A DNA stretch of 64,000 bases from Ga0077530 sp046293075 (GCA_046293075.1 JBKBPL010000024.1:1-64000), one strand, 5' to 3'; numbered from the stretch's first letter, positions 9,201 through 18,051 are shown. Notes: a model not told the origin generated them from the letters alone. Made by a program: numbers and translations.

Positions 9201-10583
9201 TCAGATCATGCCTTCCTTGCGCACCCAGTCGAGCCCGCGGTCGAGGGCGCGGGCCATGCGGTCGAACATCGTGTTGATCTGATCGGTGTTGATGATCAGC
9301 GGTGGGCACAGCGCAAGCGTGTCCCCCGCGATGGGGCGGGATATGAGGCCTTCGTCCTGGGCAAACGTATTCACCTTGGCGCCGACGCCCTGGCGCGGAT
9401 CGAAGGACTGGCGGCTCTTCTTGTCCTTCACGAGCTCGATGCCGCCGAGCAGCCCGACGCCCCGCGTCTCGCCGACCAGCGGATGCGCATCGAGTTCCTT
9501 GAGACGCTTCAGGAAGGTCGGCGCTACCTTGCGCACGTGCCCGATGATGTCGATCCGGTCATAGATCTCCAGCGTCTTGACCGCGACTGCGGACGCCACC
9601 GGATGACCCGAGTAGGTGAAGCCGTGTGCGAATACGCCGAGCTTTTTGCTCTCGTCGATCATGGCCTGATAGACGTGCTCGGGCACCGTGACGGCACCGA
9701 GCGGCATGTACGCCGACGTGATCGCCTTGGCCATGGACACCGTATCGGGCTGCATCCCGAAGGTCTGCGATCCGAACATGTTGCCGGTGCGCGCGAATCC
9801 GCAGATCACCTCGTCGGCAATGAACGCGATATCGTAGTGGCGCAGGATTGCCTGCACTTTCTCGAAGTATGTCTTCGGCGGCACGATCACGCCACCGGCG
9901 CCCATCACCGGTTCGGCTATGAACGCCGCAATGGTCTCAGGCCCCTCGCGCTCGATAAGCGCCTCGAGCTTGCCTGCGAGGCGCGATGCGAACTCCTCCT
10001 CCGTCTCGCCCTCCTTGGCGAAGCGCCAGTAGTGCGGCGTATCGGTGTGCAGGATGCGCGGGATCGGCAGATCGAAGTCGGCGTGGAAGATGGGCAGGCC
10101 GGTCAGGCTGCCCGCCGCGATCGTCACGCCGTGGTAGGCGCGCATCCGCGAGATGATCTTCTTCTTGTTCGGCTTGCCAATGGCATTGTTGTAGTACCAC
10201 TGCAGCTTGATCTGTGTGTCGTTCGCCTCGCTCCCCGAGCTCGTGAAGAACACCTTTGACGTCGGCGCCGGGGCGATCTCCTTGATCTTTTCGGCGAGCT
10301 GGATGGCCGGCTCATGGCTGCGGCCGCCGAAGAGGTGCGTGAAGGAGAGCTTCCTCATCTGCTCGGCGGCGGCCTCGACCAGCTCGGTATTGCCGTAGCC
10401 AAGGCCTGTGCACCACAGCCCCGCCAAGCCCTCGATGTACTCCTTGCCCGAGGCATCCCACACGTGGATGCCCTCGGCGCGCTCGAGCAGCATGGGCCCG
10501 GTCGTGCGGTGCGTTGCGAGGTTGGTCGCCGGATGCAGCAGCGTCTCGACGTCACGGGCGGCAAAATTGGTCAGCGTGGCCAT
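9201..10583 (-). CDS. Class III (omega-type) PLP-dependent aminotransferase
   Basis: The 460-residue fold-type I aminotransferase probably uses pyruvate or a keto acid as acceptor and an omega-amino acid or amine as donor. Seen directly: HPATNLATHRTTGPMLLERA near the N-terminus (typical of this subclass), the substrate-entry segment GLAGLWCTGLGYGN, the PLP phosphate motif TSSGSEAND (about 114-122), DEV (about 257-259) and the Schiff-base lysine in SMAKAITSAYMPLGAV (about 286). The ATG at 10583 has AGGACA upstream; the 40 residues further upstream in frame are not conserved-looking. It could be beta-alanine- or taurine-pyruvate aminotransferase. It is monocistronic here. Confidence 0.9.
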   Translation of the reverse strand: MATLTNFAARDVETLLHPATNLATHRTTGPMLLERAEGIHVWDASGKEYIEGLAGLWCTGLGYGNTELVEAAAEQMRKLSFTHLFGGRSHEPAIQLAEKIKEIAPAPTSKVFFTSSGSEANDTQIKLQWYYNNAIGKPNKKKIISRMRAYHGVTIAAGSLTGLPIFHADFDLPIPRILHTDTPHYWRFAKEGETEEEFASRLAGKLEALIEREGPETIAAFIAEPVMGAGGVIVPPKTYFEKVQAILRHYDIAFIADEVICGFARTGNMFGSQTFGMQPDTVSMAKAITSAYMPLGAVTVPEHVYQAMIDESKKLGVFAHGFTYSGHPVASAVAVKTLEIYDRIDIIGHVRKVAPTFLKRLKELDAHPLVGETRGVGLLGGIELVKDKKSRQSFDPRQGVGAKVNTFAQDEGLISRPIAGDTLALCPPLIINTDQINTMFDRMARALDRGLDWVRKEGMI

Positions 10584-10745
10584 AGCGCGTATGTCCTGTT
10601 CTTGACGGGAAGCCCAACTATGAGTAGCGCGGACGAGGGGAGCTGACAAAGCCAATAAGGCCGGCGCGGCACGGAGCATCTGCGGGCTCTCCAGCGAGGG
10701 CACATGACCGCTTCACATGGCTACTGAGGACGATCCGGCGAGACG

Positions 10746-11621
10746 ATGACACTGGCCGCCTCAATGCCTCGCACCAATCTTGCGACCTGGGCGCGCCGCC
10801 TGGCCCTGTTCAGCGCCGCGCTTATCCTTGTCGCGCTCGTGCTGCACCGCTTGGGTCGGATCGAAACCCCACTCGCCATCGGCCTCGTCCTCACCGGCTT
10901 TGCCGGTGCCGGTCTGGCCCTGCTCAGCGGGGTCGCTGCCGGGGTCATTATCTGGCGCAAGGGGGTGGCCGGTGCCTGGAGCGCCGCGGCCGGCATCGTG
11001 GTCAGCCTTGCTATTTTCGCATGGCCGGCAAGCGTCGCACCGTTCTACCTCAGATTGCCCCCCCTCAGCGACGTCACGACCGACTTCGAGCAGCCGCCCG
11101 AGTTCGCCGTTCTCGCGCGCGATCGGCCGAAGGCGGCCAACCCGGTCACCTACCGGGGCGGCCTGCTCGCGGAGCTGCAGGAGCGGCACTATCCGGAAGT
11201 GCGGCCGATGGTGCTCGACCGCGCCGCCGAAGAGGTCTTCGATGCTGTTGGCGAAGCCGCGCGCCGGCTCAAGTGGCGCATCGTCTCCGAGGAGCCGCCA
11301 CAGGAGCACGGCACCGCCGGCTACATCGAGGCGGAAGACCGCACGCTCATCCTCGGCTTCGTTGATGACGTGATCGTGCGCGTAGAGAGCGACGGCGGCA
11401 CGACCCGCGTCGACGTCCGCTCGCTCTCGCGCTACGGCATCCATGACTTCGGCCGCAATGCCAGCCGCATCAAGGAGTTCTACGCCGAGCTCAGGGCACG
11501 CCTCGAAGCCGCCGTTCCGGCCGCCGCTGCCCCGCGCGGCAAGGACAAGGCGCGCGGCACGAAAGCGCCGCCTAGGGTACCGAAAGGCGCGCCGGGTCGA
11601 GGGCAGGCCCCTCGCAAATGA
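10746..11621 (+). CDS. DUF1499 family membrane protein
   Basis: The protein of 291 residues has three predicted membrane segments in the first 95 residues (around ALFSAALILVALVLHRLG, IGLVLTGFAGAGLALLSG and AAGIVVSLAIFAWPA). A soluble DUF1499 domain follows from about residue 110, seen as PLSDVTTDF, NPVTYRGG and YIEAEDRTLILGFVDDVIVR, ending with VDVRSLSRYGIHDFGRNASR. DUF1499 proteins are widespread in Alphaproteobacteria and their function is unknown. The basic Ala/Pro/Lys-rich tail (KDKARGTKAPPRVPKGAPGR) overlaps the end of the convergent MBL hydrolase gene by 50 bases, so the last 17 residues are constrained by both genes. Confidence 0.85.
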   Translation: MTLAASMPRTNLATWARRLALFSAALILVALVLHRLGRIETPLAIGLVLTGFAGAGLALLSGVAAGVIIWRKGVAGAWSAAAGIVVSLAIFAWPASVAPFYLRLPPLSDVTTDFEQPPEFAVLARDRPKAANPVTYRGGLLAELQERHYPEVRPMVLDRAAEEVFDAVGEAARRLKWRIVSEEPPQEHGTAGYIEAEDRTLILGFVDDVIVRVESDGGTTRVDVRSLSRYGIHDFGRNASRIKEFYAELRARLEAAVPAAAAPRGKDKARGTKAPPRVPKGAPGRGQAPRK

Positions 11622-12507
11622 GCAGTCCCCGCGCGACGAGATGCTCGATGTGTGCAGCCACCGAAAGCGACGCCGCCTTGACGAGACGCGGATCGATCCC
11701 GCGATAGATGACCGCCACGATTTCCGGGATCGTCGTCTGCCCCGATCTCACGCAGTCGAGAATGGCCTGCTCGCGCATGCGCCGGTGCAGGATATAGGCC
11801 TTCACGAGACGCTGCGGCTCGTAGATGCGCCCGCCATGGCCGGGGAAATAGACCTCGTCGCGCCGCTCGAGCAGCCGCTCCATCGCCCCGAGATAAGCGC
11901 CCATGTTGCCCTCGGGCGGCGCCACGACGCTGGTGTTCCAGCCCATGACATGATCGCCGGAAAAGAAAAGCCCGGTCCCCTTGAGCGCGAAGCAAAGATG
12001 GTCCGGTGCGTGACCCGGCGTGTGCAGGGCCTGAAGCGCGAAGCCGTCGCCCTCGAGCCGGTCGCCGTCCCTGAGCACGACATCGGGCCTGAAATCCTTC
12101 TCCACATACTCGCCGCCGGCCGGACTGGCCCGGGTGCGCCCGGGCGTCACCACCGTGCGGCCGAAGCCGGCCGTGCGTGCGCCCGTTCGCTCCCTGAGCG
12201 CATCGAGGCCGTCCACATGATCGTGATGGGTGTGCGTCACGACGATATGCGTGAGCGTGCGTCCCTTGAGCGCGGTGAGGACAGCCTCGAGATGGGCGGC
12301 GTCGGCGGGCCCGGGGTCGATCAGCATGACCTCGCGGCCCTCGCCGACGATGTAGGTATTCGTGCCCTTGTAGGTGAACGGGCTCGGGTTATTGGCGACG
12401 ATGCGCACGATGCCCGGCGCGAGCTTCTTCGCCTCGCCATAGACGAACTCGATCTCCTTGCGGAACGGCAGCTCTTCAGCCATGCGGGCATCCTGCGCTT
12501 GGGTCAT
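11572..12507 (-). CDS. MBL-fold metallo-hydrolase, LACTB2-like
   Basis: Metallo-beta-lactamase-fold hydrolase with a C-terminal winged-helix extension. The N-terminal substrate segment NNPSPFTYKGTNTYIVG and the metal motif THTHHDHVDG (about residues 91-100) are clear. So are further ligands in HTPGHAPDHLCF and FSGDHVMGWNTSVV, and YFPGHGG. This domain order matches LACTB2-type endoribonuclease/hydrolase proteins. Hydroxyacylglutathione hydrolase activity is possible but less likely given the tail. The ATG at 12507 has AGCAGG seven bases upstream; the ATG at 12483 (AGGA upstream) is a real alternative. The gene lies downstream of the class D beta-lactamase on the same strand. Confidence 0.88.
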   Translation of the reverse strand: MTQAQDARMAEELPFRKEIEFVYGEAKKLAPGIVRIVANNPSPFTYKGTNTYIVGEGREVMLIDPGPADAAHLEAVLTALKGRTLTHIVVTHTHHDHVDGLDALRERTGARTAGFGRTVVTPGRTRASPAGGEYVEKDFRPDVVLRDGDRLEGDGFALQALHTPGHAPDHLCFALKGTGLFFSGDHVMGWNTSVVAPPEGNMGAYLGAMERLLERRDEVYFPGHGGRIYEPQRLVKAYILHRRMREQAILDCVRSGQTTIPEIVAVIYRGIDPRLVKAASLSVAAHIEHLVARGLLICEGPALDPARLSVP

Positions 12508-12562
12508 CGGCCTGCTGTCATAGCGGAGACCGCCGCCCTTGACCATCGGCAGGTGCGCAGCC

Positions 12563-13369
12563 CTAGTACACGCCGAGGCGGGCGAGCAGTTCCTTGCCGA
12601 TCGCGATGCGCTTCGGCGCATCCTCGAGCCGTGTCATGTCCATGTTCAGCGCAAATGACGTGATACGGCTGCCCTGCTCGACCCAGCCGGCCCACCAGCC
12701 GATCTTGCCGGACCAGCCCGTCTTCGCGAACAGCGCCCGCCCGGCCTTCTCCTCGATGCGCACGATATCCCGCACGACCCCGCGCGACCGCTCGGACACC
12801 GGCAAGCGCCCCGCGCCGAAGCTCGCGAGGAACCTCGCCTGCTCGACGGCGCTGATCTCCAGCGGTCCGTCGAGCCAGAATTGATCGACGATTGTCCCGA
12901 GCTGCCGATTGCCATAGTCCAGGCGCGCCATCCAGTCGCGGTAGCGCGCGAGGCCGATACGTCGGGCGATCTCCTGGTAGACGGGGACATTCGACGCGGC
13001 CATGGCCTCACGCAAGGTCATGTCCTTCTCCCACGCCTTCACCGGGCGCGGCTTACCGTCGTAGCGGAACACCTCGCCCGCATCCTTCACGACGCCCGTC
13101 TCGAGCGCGATCAGGCTGTTCGGGATCTTGAAGGTCGACGCCGGGACATAGCGCCTCGCTGCCCGCGCGGCGCCAATCCCCGTCAGGCGGTCGGCCGCGA
13201 CATCGTACACGACCAACGTGCCGGGAAAGCCCTCACGCTCGAAGACGGCAAAGAGATCGTCGCGCACGACCGTCCCTTCTGCCGATGCCGCGGAACCAAC
13301 GATCACAGCAGCAACAGCGTATCCACCGGCGCGCAACAGATCGCGCCGCGACGAGAGCAGGATCGCCAT
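12563..13369 (-). CDS. Class D (OXA-type) beta-lactamase
   Basis: Serine beta-lactamase of class D, secreted to the periplasm. All class D motifs are visible in the 268-residue precursor: STFK (S78-K81), SNV (126-128), YGN (152-154), WLDGPL (165-170) and KTGWS (216-220). The class D general base is the carbamylated Lys81. The N-terminus SSRRDLLRAGGYAVAAVIVG followed by ASA looks like a twin-arginine signal peptide, so the enzyme may be exported folded. It sits between two MBL-fold genes with short gaps (55 and 12 bases) and probably shares their transcript. No mobile element is near, which suggests a native chromosomal gene. Hydrolytic spectrum cannot be read from sequence. Confidence 0.92.
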   Translation of the reverse strand: MAILLSSRRDLLRAGGYAVAAVIVGSAASAEGTVVRDDLFAVFEREGFPGTLVVYDVAADRLTGIGAARAARRYVPASTFKIPNSLIALETGVVKDAGEVFRYDGKPRPVKAWEKDMTLREAMAASNVPVYQEIARRIGLARYRDWMARLDYGNRQLGTIVDQFWLDGPLEISAVEQARFLASFGAGRLPVSERSRGVVRDIVRIEEKAGRALFAKTGWSGKIGWWAGWVEQGSRITSFALNMDMTRLEDAPKRIAIGKELLARLGVY

Positions 13370-13381
13370 GGTTATCCTATC

Positions 13382-14248
13382 TTAGATGCGGTTCAGCGGT
13401 ACCTTGAGGTAGCGCACGCCGTTGTCCTCGGGCTCCGGCAGATCGCCGGCGCGCATGTTCACCTGGATCGACGGTATGATCAGCTTCGGCATGCCGAGCG
13501 TCTTGTCGCGCGCCTCGCGCATGGCGACGAACGCGTCCTCCGTCACACCGTCGCGCACGTGTACATTCGACGTGCGCTGCTCGGCAACCGTCGTTTCCCA
13601 CTGGTAAGTGTTTCGCCCGGGGGCCTTGTAATCGTGACACAGGTACAGCCGCGTCGCGGGCGGCAACGCCAGAATCTTGCGAATGGAGCGATAGAGATCG
13701 CGCGCGCTCCCGCCGGGAAAGTCGGCGCGCGCCGTGCCGTAGTCGGGCATGAAGAGCGTATCGCCAACGAAGGCTGCGTCGCCGAAGACATAGGTCATGC
13801 ACGCAGGGGTATGGCCGGGCGTGTGCATGGCATATCCAGTCATCTCGCCGATGCGGATGCGGTCGCCATCCTTGAAGAGCGCATCGAACTGGCTGCCGTC
13901 GCGCTCGAACTCGGTGCCGGCGTTGAAGACCTTGCCGAAGACGTCCTGGACGACCGTGATATTGGCGCCGATCGCGATCCGGCCGCCGAGCTTTTCCTTG
14001 AGGTAGGGCGCCGCCGAGAGATGATCGGCGTGAACGTGCGTCTCGAGCAGCCACTGGATGTCGAAGCCCCGCTCTTTGACGAACGCGATAATGTCGTCCG
14101 CGGCTTTGGTTGCCGTGCGCCCGGCCGCCGCATCATAGTCGAGGACGCTGTCGATGATGGCGGCCGCGTTCGTCGCCGGGTCCTTGAGCACGTAGCTCGC
14201 CGTATGGGTCGGCTCGTCGAAGAACGAGAACACCTCCGGGTGGAGCAT
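13382..14248 (-). CDS. ETHE1/Blh-like persulfide dioxygenase (MBL fold)
   Basis: The 288-residue MBL-fold protein resembles the beta-lactamase-like hydrolases (Blh) that act as iron persulfide dioxygenases in sulfide detoxification. Key features are the metal motif THVHADHLSAA (H71, H73, D75, H76), then MHTPGHTPACMTYVFGDAAF, FVGDTLFMPDYGTARADFPGG and the family segment PGRNTYQWETTVAEQR. In rhizobia and Xylella these genes often sit with the regulator BigR and a rhodanese; neither is seen here. A GGAGG ribosome binding site precedes the ATG. The upstream divergent region contains possible operators (14282-14313). Confidence 0.9.
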   Translation of the reverse strand: MLHPEVFSFFDEPTHTASYVLKDPATNAAAIIDSVLDYDAAAGRTATKAADDIIAFVKERGFDIQWLLETHVHADHLSAAPYLKEKLGGRIAIGANITVVQDVFGKVFNAGTEFERDGSQFDALFKDGDRIRIGEMTGYAMHTPGHTPACMTYVFGDAAFVGDTLFMPDYGTARADFPGGSARDLYRSIRKILALPPATRLYLCHDYKAPGRNTYQWETTVAEQRTSNVHVRDGVTEDAFVAMREARDKTLGMPKLIIPSIQVNMRAGDLPEPEDNGVRYLKVPLNRI

Positions 14249-14281
14249 GGCAGACCTCCGTTCCAGTTCTCAGAAGTATGG

Positions 14282-14313
14282 GCTTCCATTTGGAAGCGGC
14301 ATGGCGAATATTC
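14282..14313. promoter_or_regulatory. Two palindromes in a divergent intergenic region
   Basis: The 173-bp region between divergent starts at 14248 and 14422 holds GCTTCCA-TT-TGGAAGC (14282-14297, perfect arms) and GAATATTC (14306-14313) in a locally AT-richer stretch. Either could be an operator for the ETHE1-like gene or the synthase gene. No regulator is adjacent, so the assignment is open. Confidence 0.35.
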
Positions 14314-14421
14314 AATCCTACTAATACTGGTCAGCGTGCGTGCCGTTGACGCTCAGGCATGGTCGGTGCACTGTGCGATCAAAAGAGCGCATGAGCGCGA
14401 GGAAACTCTGAAGGAGCCCCC

Positions 14422-15876
14422 ATGACCGTCGGCATTCTGGCGTATGGCGCCTACATTCCGCGCCTCAGACTGCAGCGCCAGGCGATCGCCGCAGCCAACA
14501 CCTGGTTCAATCCCGGCCTTAAGGGCCTCGCAAAGGGCGAGCGCGCGATCTGCAATTGGGACGAGGACGCCGTCACCATGGCCGTCGAGGCGGCCCGCGA
14601 CTGTCTCACCGGCGTCGACCGCAAGAGCGTGCGCGGGCTCCAGTTCGCCTCCACCTCCTTTCCCTTCCGCGACCGCCTCAATGCCGGCATCGTCGCCGAG
14701 GCCCTCGACATCGCCGATCATGTCGCGGCGCTCGACGTCACGGCGAGCCAGCGGGCGGCGACCTCGGCGCTGCTCAATGCCCTCATCGGCGGTGGGCCGA
14801 CACTGCTCATCGCCTCCGAGAAGCGGCGTGCCAAGACGGCGAGCCCCTACGAGATGACGAGCGGCGATGGCGCGGCCGCAGTGCTCGTCGGGGAGGGCGC
14901 TGCAATTGCGCGCCTCGTCGCATCGGCGAGCCGCACGGCCGATTTCGTCGACCACTACCGCACCGACGACCAGCCGTTCGACTACCAGTGGGAAGAGCGC
15001 TGGATCCGTGATGAAGGCTACATGAAGCTGGTGCCGCCGGTCATTGCGGAGGCGCTCTCAAAAGCAGGACTTCAGGCAGGCGACATCACGCACTTCATCA
15101 TGCCGGGCACGCTACCGCGCATTGCCGGCACGATTGGCAAGGCCGCCGGGCTCCCAGAGGCGAGCGTTCGCGACAACCTCCAGGCCCAGGTTGGCGAAAC
15201 CGGCGTCGCCCATCCACTTATGCTGCTTGGCCACACGCTCGAGCAGGCGAAGGCGGGTGACCGCATTCTCCTCGTCGGCTTCGGCCAGGGCGCGGACGCG
15301 ATCATCCTCGACGTCACGCCGGAGCTTGCCGAACTTCCCGCGCGCCAGGGCGTTCGCGGCCATCTCGCGCGGCGCAAGGAAGAGACGGCGTACAACCGCT
15401 ATCTCGCGATCAACGATCTCGTCGAGATCGAGCGCGGGATGCGCGCCGAAGTGGACAAGCAAACGCCACTTTCCGCACTGTGGCGCAACCGCGCGCTGCT
15501 GACGAGCTTCCTCGGCGGCGAGTGCACAAAGTGCGGCACGGTGCAGATCCCGAAGTCGAACATCTGCGTGAACCCGAACTGCAACGCCATGCATTCGCAG
15601 GTGCCGCACCCGTTCGCCGACAAGACCGGCCGCATCAACTCCTTCACCGCCGACCGCCTGACCTACTCACCCGCTCCACCTGCCTGCTATGGCATGGTGC
15701 AGTTCGAGGGCGGCGGGCGCATGATGCTCGATTTCACCGACGTCGATGCCGATGCGCTCGAGGTCGGCCAGCCCATGCGCATGATGTTCCGCATCAAGGA
15801 CCACGATACGCAGCGCGGCTTCACCCGCTATTTCTGGAAGGCCGCACCGGCCCCCACCTCACCCAAGGAGAGCTGA
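14422..15876 (+). CDS. HMG-CoA-synthase-like thiolase-fold protein fused to a DUF35 (Zn-ribbon/OB) domain
   Basis: Residues 1-350 resemble HMG-CoA synthase/KAS III-type thiolase-fold proteins (start GILAYGAYIPRLRL; later GETGVAHPLMLLGHTLEQAK and GDRILLVGFGQGADA). Residues about 360-480 are a DUF35 module with zinc-ribbon cysteines C368, C371, C382 and C387, followed by an OB-fold (INSFTADRLTYSPAPPACYG, MMLDFTDVDA). In the region where the catalytic cysteine would lie (around LDVTASQRAATSALL, 104-118) there is no cysteine, so condensing activity is doubtful. The thiolase gene starts three bases after this stop. In archaea a thiolase, HMG-CoA synthase and DUF35 protein form one complex; here two of the three are fused. 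Confidence 0.85.
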   Translation: MTVGILAYGAYIPRLRLQRQAIAAANTWFNPGLKGLAKGERAICNWDEDAVTMAVEAARDCLTGVDRKSVRGLQFASTSFPFRDRLNAGIVAEALDIADHVAALDVTASQRAATSALLNALIGGGPTLLIASEKRRAKTASPYEMTSGDGAAAVLVGEGAAIARLVASASRTADFVDHYRTDDQPFDYQWEERWIRDEGYMKLVPPVIAEALSKAGLQAGDITHFIMPGTLPRIAGTIGKAAGLPEASVRDNLQAQVGETGVAHPLMLLGHTLEQAKAGDRILLVGFGQGADAIILDVTPELAELPARQGVRGHLARRKEETAYNRYLAINDLVEIERGMRAEVDKQTPLSALWRNRALLTSFLGGECTKCGTVQIPKSNICVNPNCNAMHSQVPHPFADKTGRINSFTADRLTYSPAPPACYGMVQFEGGGRMMLDFTDVDADALEVGQPMRMMFRIKDHDTQRGFTRYFWKAAPAPTSPKES

Positions 15877-15879
15877 GCC

Positions 15880-17085
15880 ATGGCTTCGGGCATCAAGGAC
15901 AAGGTTGCGATCCTCGGCATGGGTTGCTCGAAGTTCGGCGAGCGGTGGGACAAGGAAGCCGACGACCTCATGGTCGAGGCCTACGAGGAGGCCCTGGCCG
16001 ACGCCGGCATTGAAACGAAGCAGATCAATGCCGCGTGGCTCTCAACAGCCATCGAGGATCAGCACGTCGGCAAGTCGGGCGTGCCGCTCGCGATCGCGCT
16101 CCGCCTGCCCTACATCCCCGTAACGCGTGTCGAGAACTATTGCGCCTCGGGCACGGAGGCCTTCCGCGGCGCCGTCTATGCGGTCGCCTCCGGTGCGGCC
16201 GACATCGCGCTCGCCATGGGCGTCGAGAAGCTCAAGGACACGGGCTACGGCGGCCTGCCGCAGCGATCGCGCGGCGTGCTCAATTCCATGTCCTGGGCGA
16301 ATTTCTCGGCCCCCGGCGCCTTCGCCCAGCTGGCGGCGGCTTATCGCACCAAGCACGGCGTGCCGCAGGAGGACCTCAAGCGCGCCATGGCGCAGATCTC
16401 CGTGAAGAGCCACGATAACGGCGCCAAGAACCCGAAGGCGCACCTCAGGAACAAGATCAACATCGACACCGTGCTCGGCGCACCGACCGTCGCCGAGCCG
16501 CTCGGGCTCTACGATTGCTGCGGCGTTTCGGATGGCGCGGCCTGCGCGATCGTAACGACGCCCGAGATCGCGCGGAGCCTCGGCAAGAAGGACATCATTT
16601 CGGTGAAGGCGCTGCAGCTCTCGGTCTCGAACGGCCAGGAGGCGAGCCATAATTCCTGGGACGGCAGCCACTTCGTGACGACACGCACGGCCTCGAAGCG
16701 CGCCTATACGGAAGCCGGCATCGAGGATCCGAGGAAGGAGCTGTCGCTCATCGAGGTGCACGACTGCTTCTCGATCACCGAGCTCGTCACCATGGAGGAC
16801 CTTTTCATCTCCAAGGAAGGCGAGGCGGTGAAGGATGTGCTCGACGGCTTCTACAATGCCGAGGGCGGCGTCCCCTGCCAGATCGACGGTGGCCTCAAGT
16901 GCTTCGGCCATCCCATCGGTGCCTCGGGCCTGCGCATGATCTACGAGATCTACCTGCAGATGCTCGGCCGCGCTGGTCCACGCCAGCGTCAGGACGAGCC
17001 GCGTCTCGGCCTCACGCACAATCTCGGCGGCTTCCCGCACCAAAACGTGTGCTCGATCTCGATCATCGGCCGCCACGGCGTTTAG
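15880..17085 (+). CDS. Thiolase, SCP-x/acetyl-CoA acetyltransferase type
   Basis: The 401-residue thiolase has the nucleophilic cysteine in ENYCASGTEAFRGA (about C90), HDCFSITE and GHPIGASGLRMIYE. The second usual cysteine motif CxG near the C-terminus is instead THNLGGFPHQNVCS, as in SCP-x-type thiolases. AAGGAGAGCTGAGCC precedes the ATG, overlapping the end of the upstream HMGCS-DUF35 gene. The tight linkage suggests both act as one complex on an acyl-CoA. Candidates are acetyl-CoA condensation or cleavage of a branched or steroid side-chain acyl-CoA; the substrate cannot be settled from sequence. Its 3' end overlaps the convergent regulator gene by 23 bases. Confidence 0.9.
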   Translation: MASGIKDKVAILGMGCSKFGERWDKEADDLMVEAYEEALADAGIETKQINAAWLSTAIEDQHVGKSGVPLAIALRLPYIPVTRVENYCASGTEAFRGAVYAVASGAADIALAMGVEKLKDTGYGGLPQRSRGVLNSMSWANFSAPGAFAQLAAAYRTKHGVPQEDLKRAMAQISVKSHDNGAKNPKAHLRNKINIDTVLGAPTVAEPLGLYDCCGVSDGAACAIVTTPEIARSLGKKDIISVKALQLSVSNGQEASHNSWDGSHFVTTRTASKRAYTEAGIEDPRKELSLIEVHDCFSITELVTMEDLFISKEGEAVKDVLDGFYNAEGGVPCQIDGGLKCFGHPIGASGLRMIYEIYLQMLGRAGPRQRQDEPRLGLTHNLGGFPHQNVCSISIIGRHGV

Positions 17086-17920
17086 GCGGCTTGCCGCTGG
17101 CCGACGGCGCTGGCGGGCCGGCGGCAGCCGGCTTGCGCATGGCTTCGGCTGTCGCCTTGTCGGCCGGGTAGAACGCCTCGATGGCGATCTCGGCGAGCGT
17201 GATGTCGACGGGCGTGCCGAAGACGGTCGTCGTGCTGAAGAACGAGAGCACGCCGTCCGGCGTCATGAGTTGCAGCGGCACGACCACGTTGCCGAAGTCG
17301 CGCTTTTGCGCCGGCGTCGTGCCGGGGCCACCGCGCGGTCGCGGATAGGCCTTCAGCTCCTCCAAGAGCTCGTTCAGCTTCGCATCTGCCGAGGCATCGA
17401 CCTGCTGCGTCAGGCGCGTGATGACGTGCGCCTTCCACTCCGCATAGTTCGCGATGCGCGGCGCCAAACCGTCGGGATGCAGGCTCAGGCGGAGCACGTT
17501 GAGCGGCGGCTCGAGCAGCTTGGCATCGATCCCGGCGATCAGCCGTCCGATGGCCGCGTTCGCAGCGACGAGCGTCCAATGCCGGTCGACGGCGAGGGCA
17601 GGGAAGGGCTCGTGACCCTTGAGAACGACCTCGATCGCCGCACGCTGCGCGGTAAGCGCCGGATCGTCGAGGCTGCGCTCCTGGTAGACGGGCGCGAAAC
17701 CGGCCGCCACCAGTAGGATGTTGCGCTCGCGCAGCGGGATCGCGAGGCGCTCAGCGAGATGGAGGATCATGTCGCGGCTCGGCGCCGAGCGGCCGGACTC
17801 GAGAAAGCTCAGGTGGCGCTGCGAGACCTCGGCCTCAAGCGCCAGCTCGAGCTGGCTCATGCGGCGGCGCTGGCGCCATGTCCTGAGCAATGTTCCGGCA
17901 GTCGGCGCGAGGTTCGGCAT
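17063..17920 (-). CDS. XRE-family transcriptional regulator with MmyB-like ligand domain
   Basis: DNA-binding regulator of 285 residues. The N-terminal HTH_3 domain is evident in GTLLRTWRQRRRMSQLELAL, then VSQRHLSFLESGRSAPSRDM and ILHLAERLAIPLRERNILLV. The remainder matches the MmyB-like PAS-type ligand-binding domain (FPALAVDRHWTLVAANAAIG, NVLRLSLHPDGLAPRIANY, DFGNVVVPLQL). Such regulators commonly control a divergent neighbour, and here the divergent gene is a small membrane protein. A candidate operator lies at 17956-17972. The ATG at 17920 is preferred over the longer frame from 17956, whose extra residues are not HTH-like. The C-terminus is Pro/Ala/basic. Confidence 0.9.
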   Translation of the reverse strand: MPNLAPTAGTLLRTWRQRRRMSQLELALEAEVSQRHLSFLESGRSAPSRDMILHLAERLAIPLRERNILLVAAGFAPVYQERSLDDPALTAQRAAIEVVLKGHEPFPALAVDRHWTLVAANAAIGRLIAGIDAKLLEPPLNVLRLSLHPDGLAPRIANYAEWKAHVITRLTQQVDASADAKLNELLEELKAYPRPRGGPGTTPAQKRDFGNVVVPLQLMTPDGVLSFFSTTTVFGTPVDITLAEIAIEAFYPADKATAEAMRKPAAAGPPAPSASGKPPKRRGGR

Positions 17921-17955
17921 GGCCGCAAAGTAGCCCGGGGAGCTGCCGCAATCCA

Positions 17956-17972
17956 ATTACCTCCCGCGTAAT
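17956..17972. promoter_or_regulatory. Candidate operator for the XRE/MmyB-like regulator
   Basis: ATTAC-N7-GTAAT (17956-17972) is a perfect 5-bp inverted repeat, in the context ATTACCTCCCGCGTAAT, inside the 131-bp divergent region between starts at 17920 and 18052. It is AT-rich against a GC-rich background and is well placed to control both genes. Confidence 0.5.
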
Positions 17973-18051
17973 CGACCGGCCGCATCGCTGTTGCCATCTT
18001 CGGGCCATGGAGCCAACCGCGGCTCTGCCACCAAGCCCACGGAGCACCATC

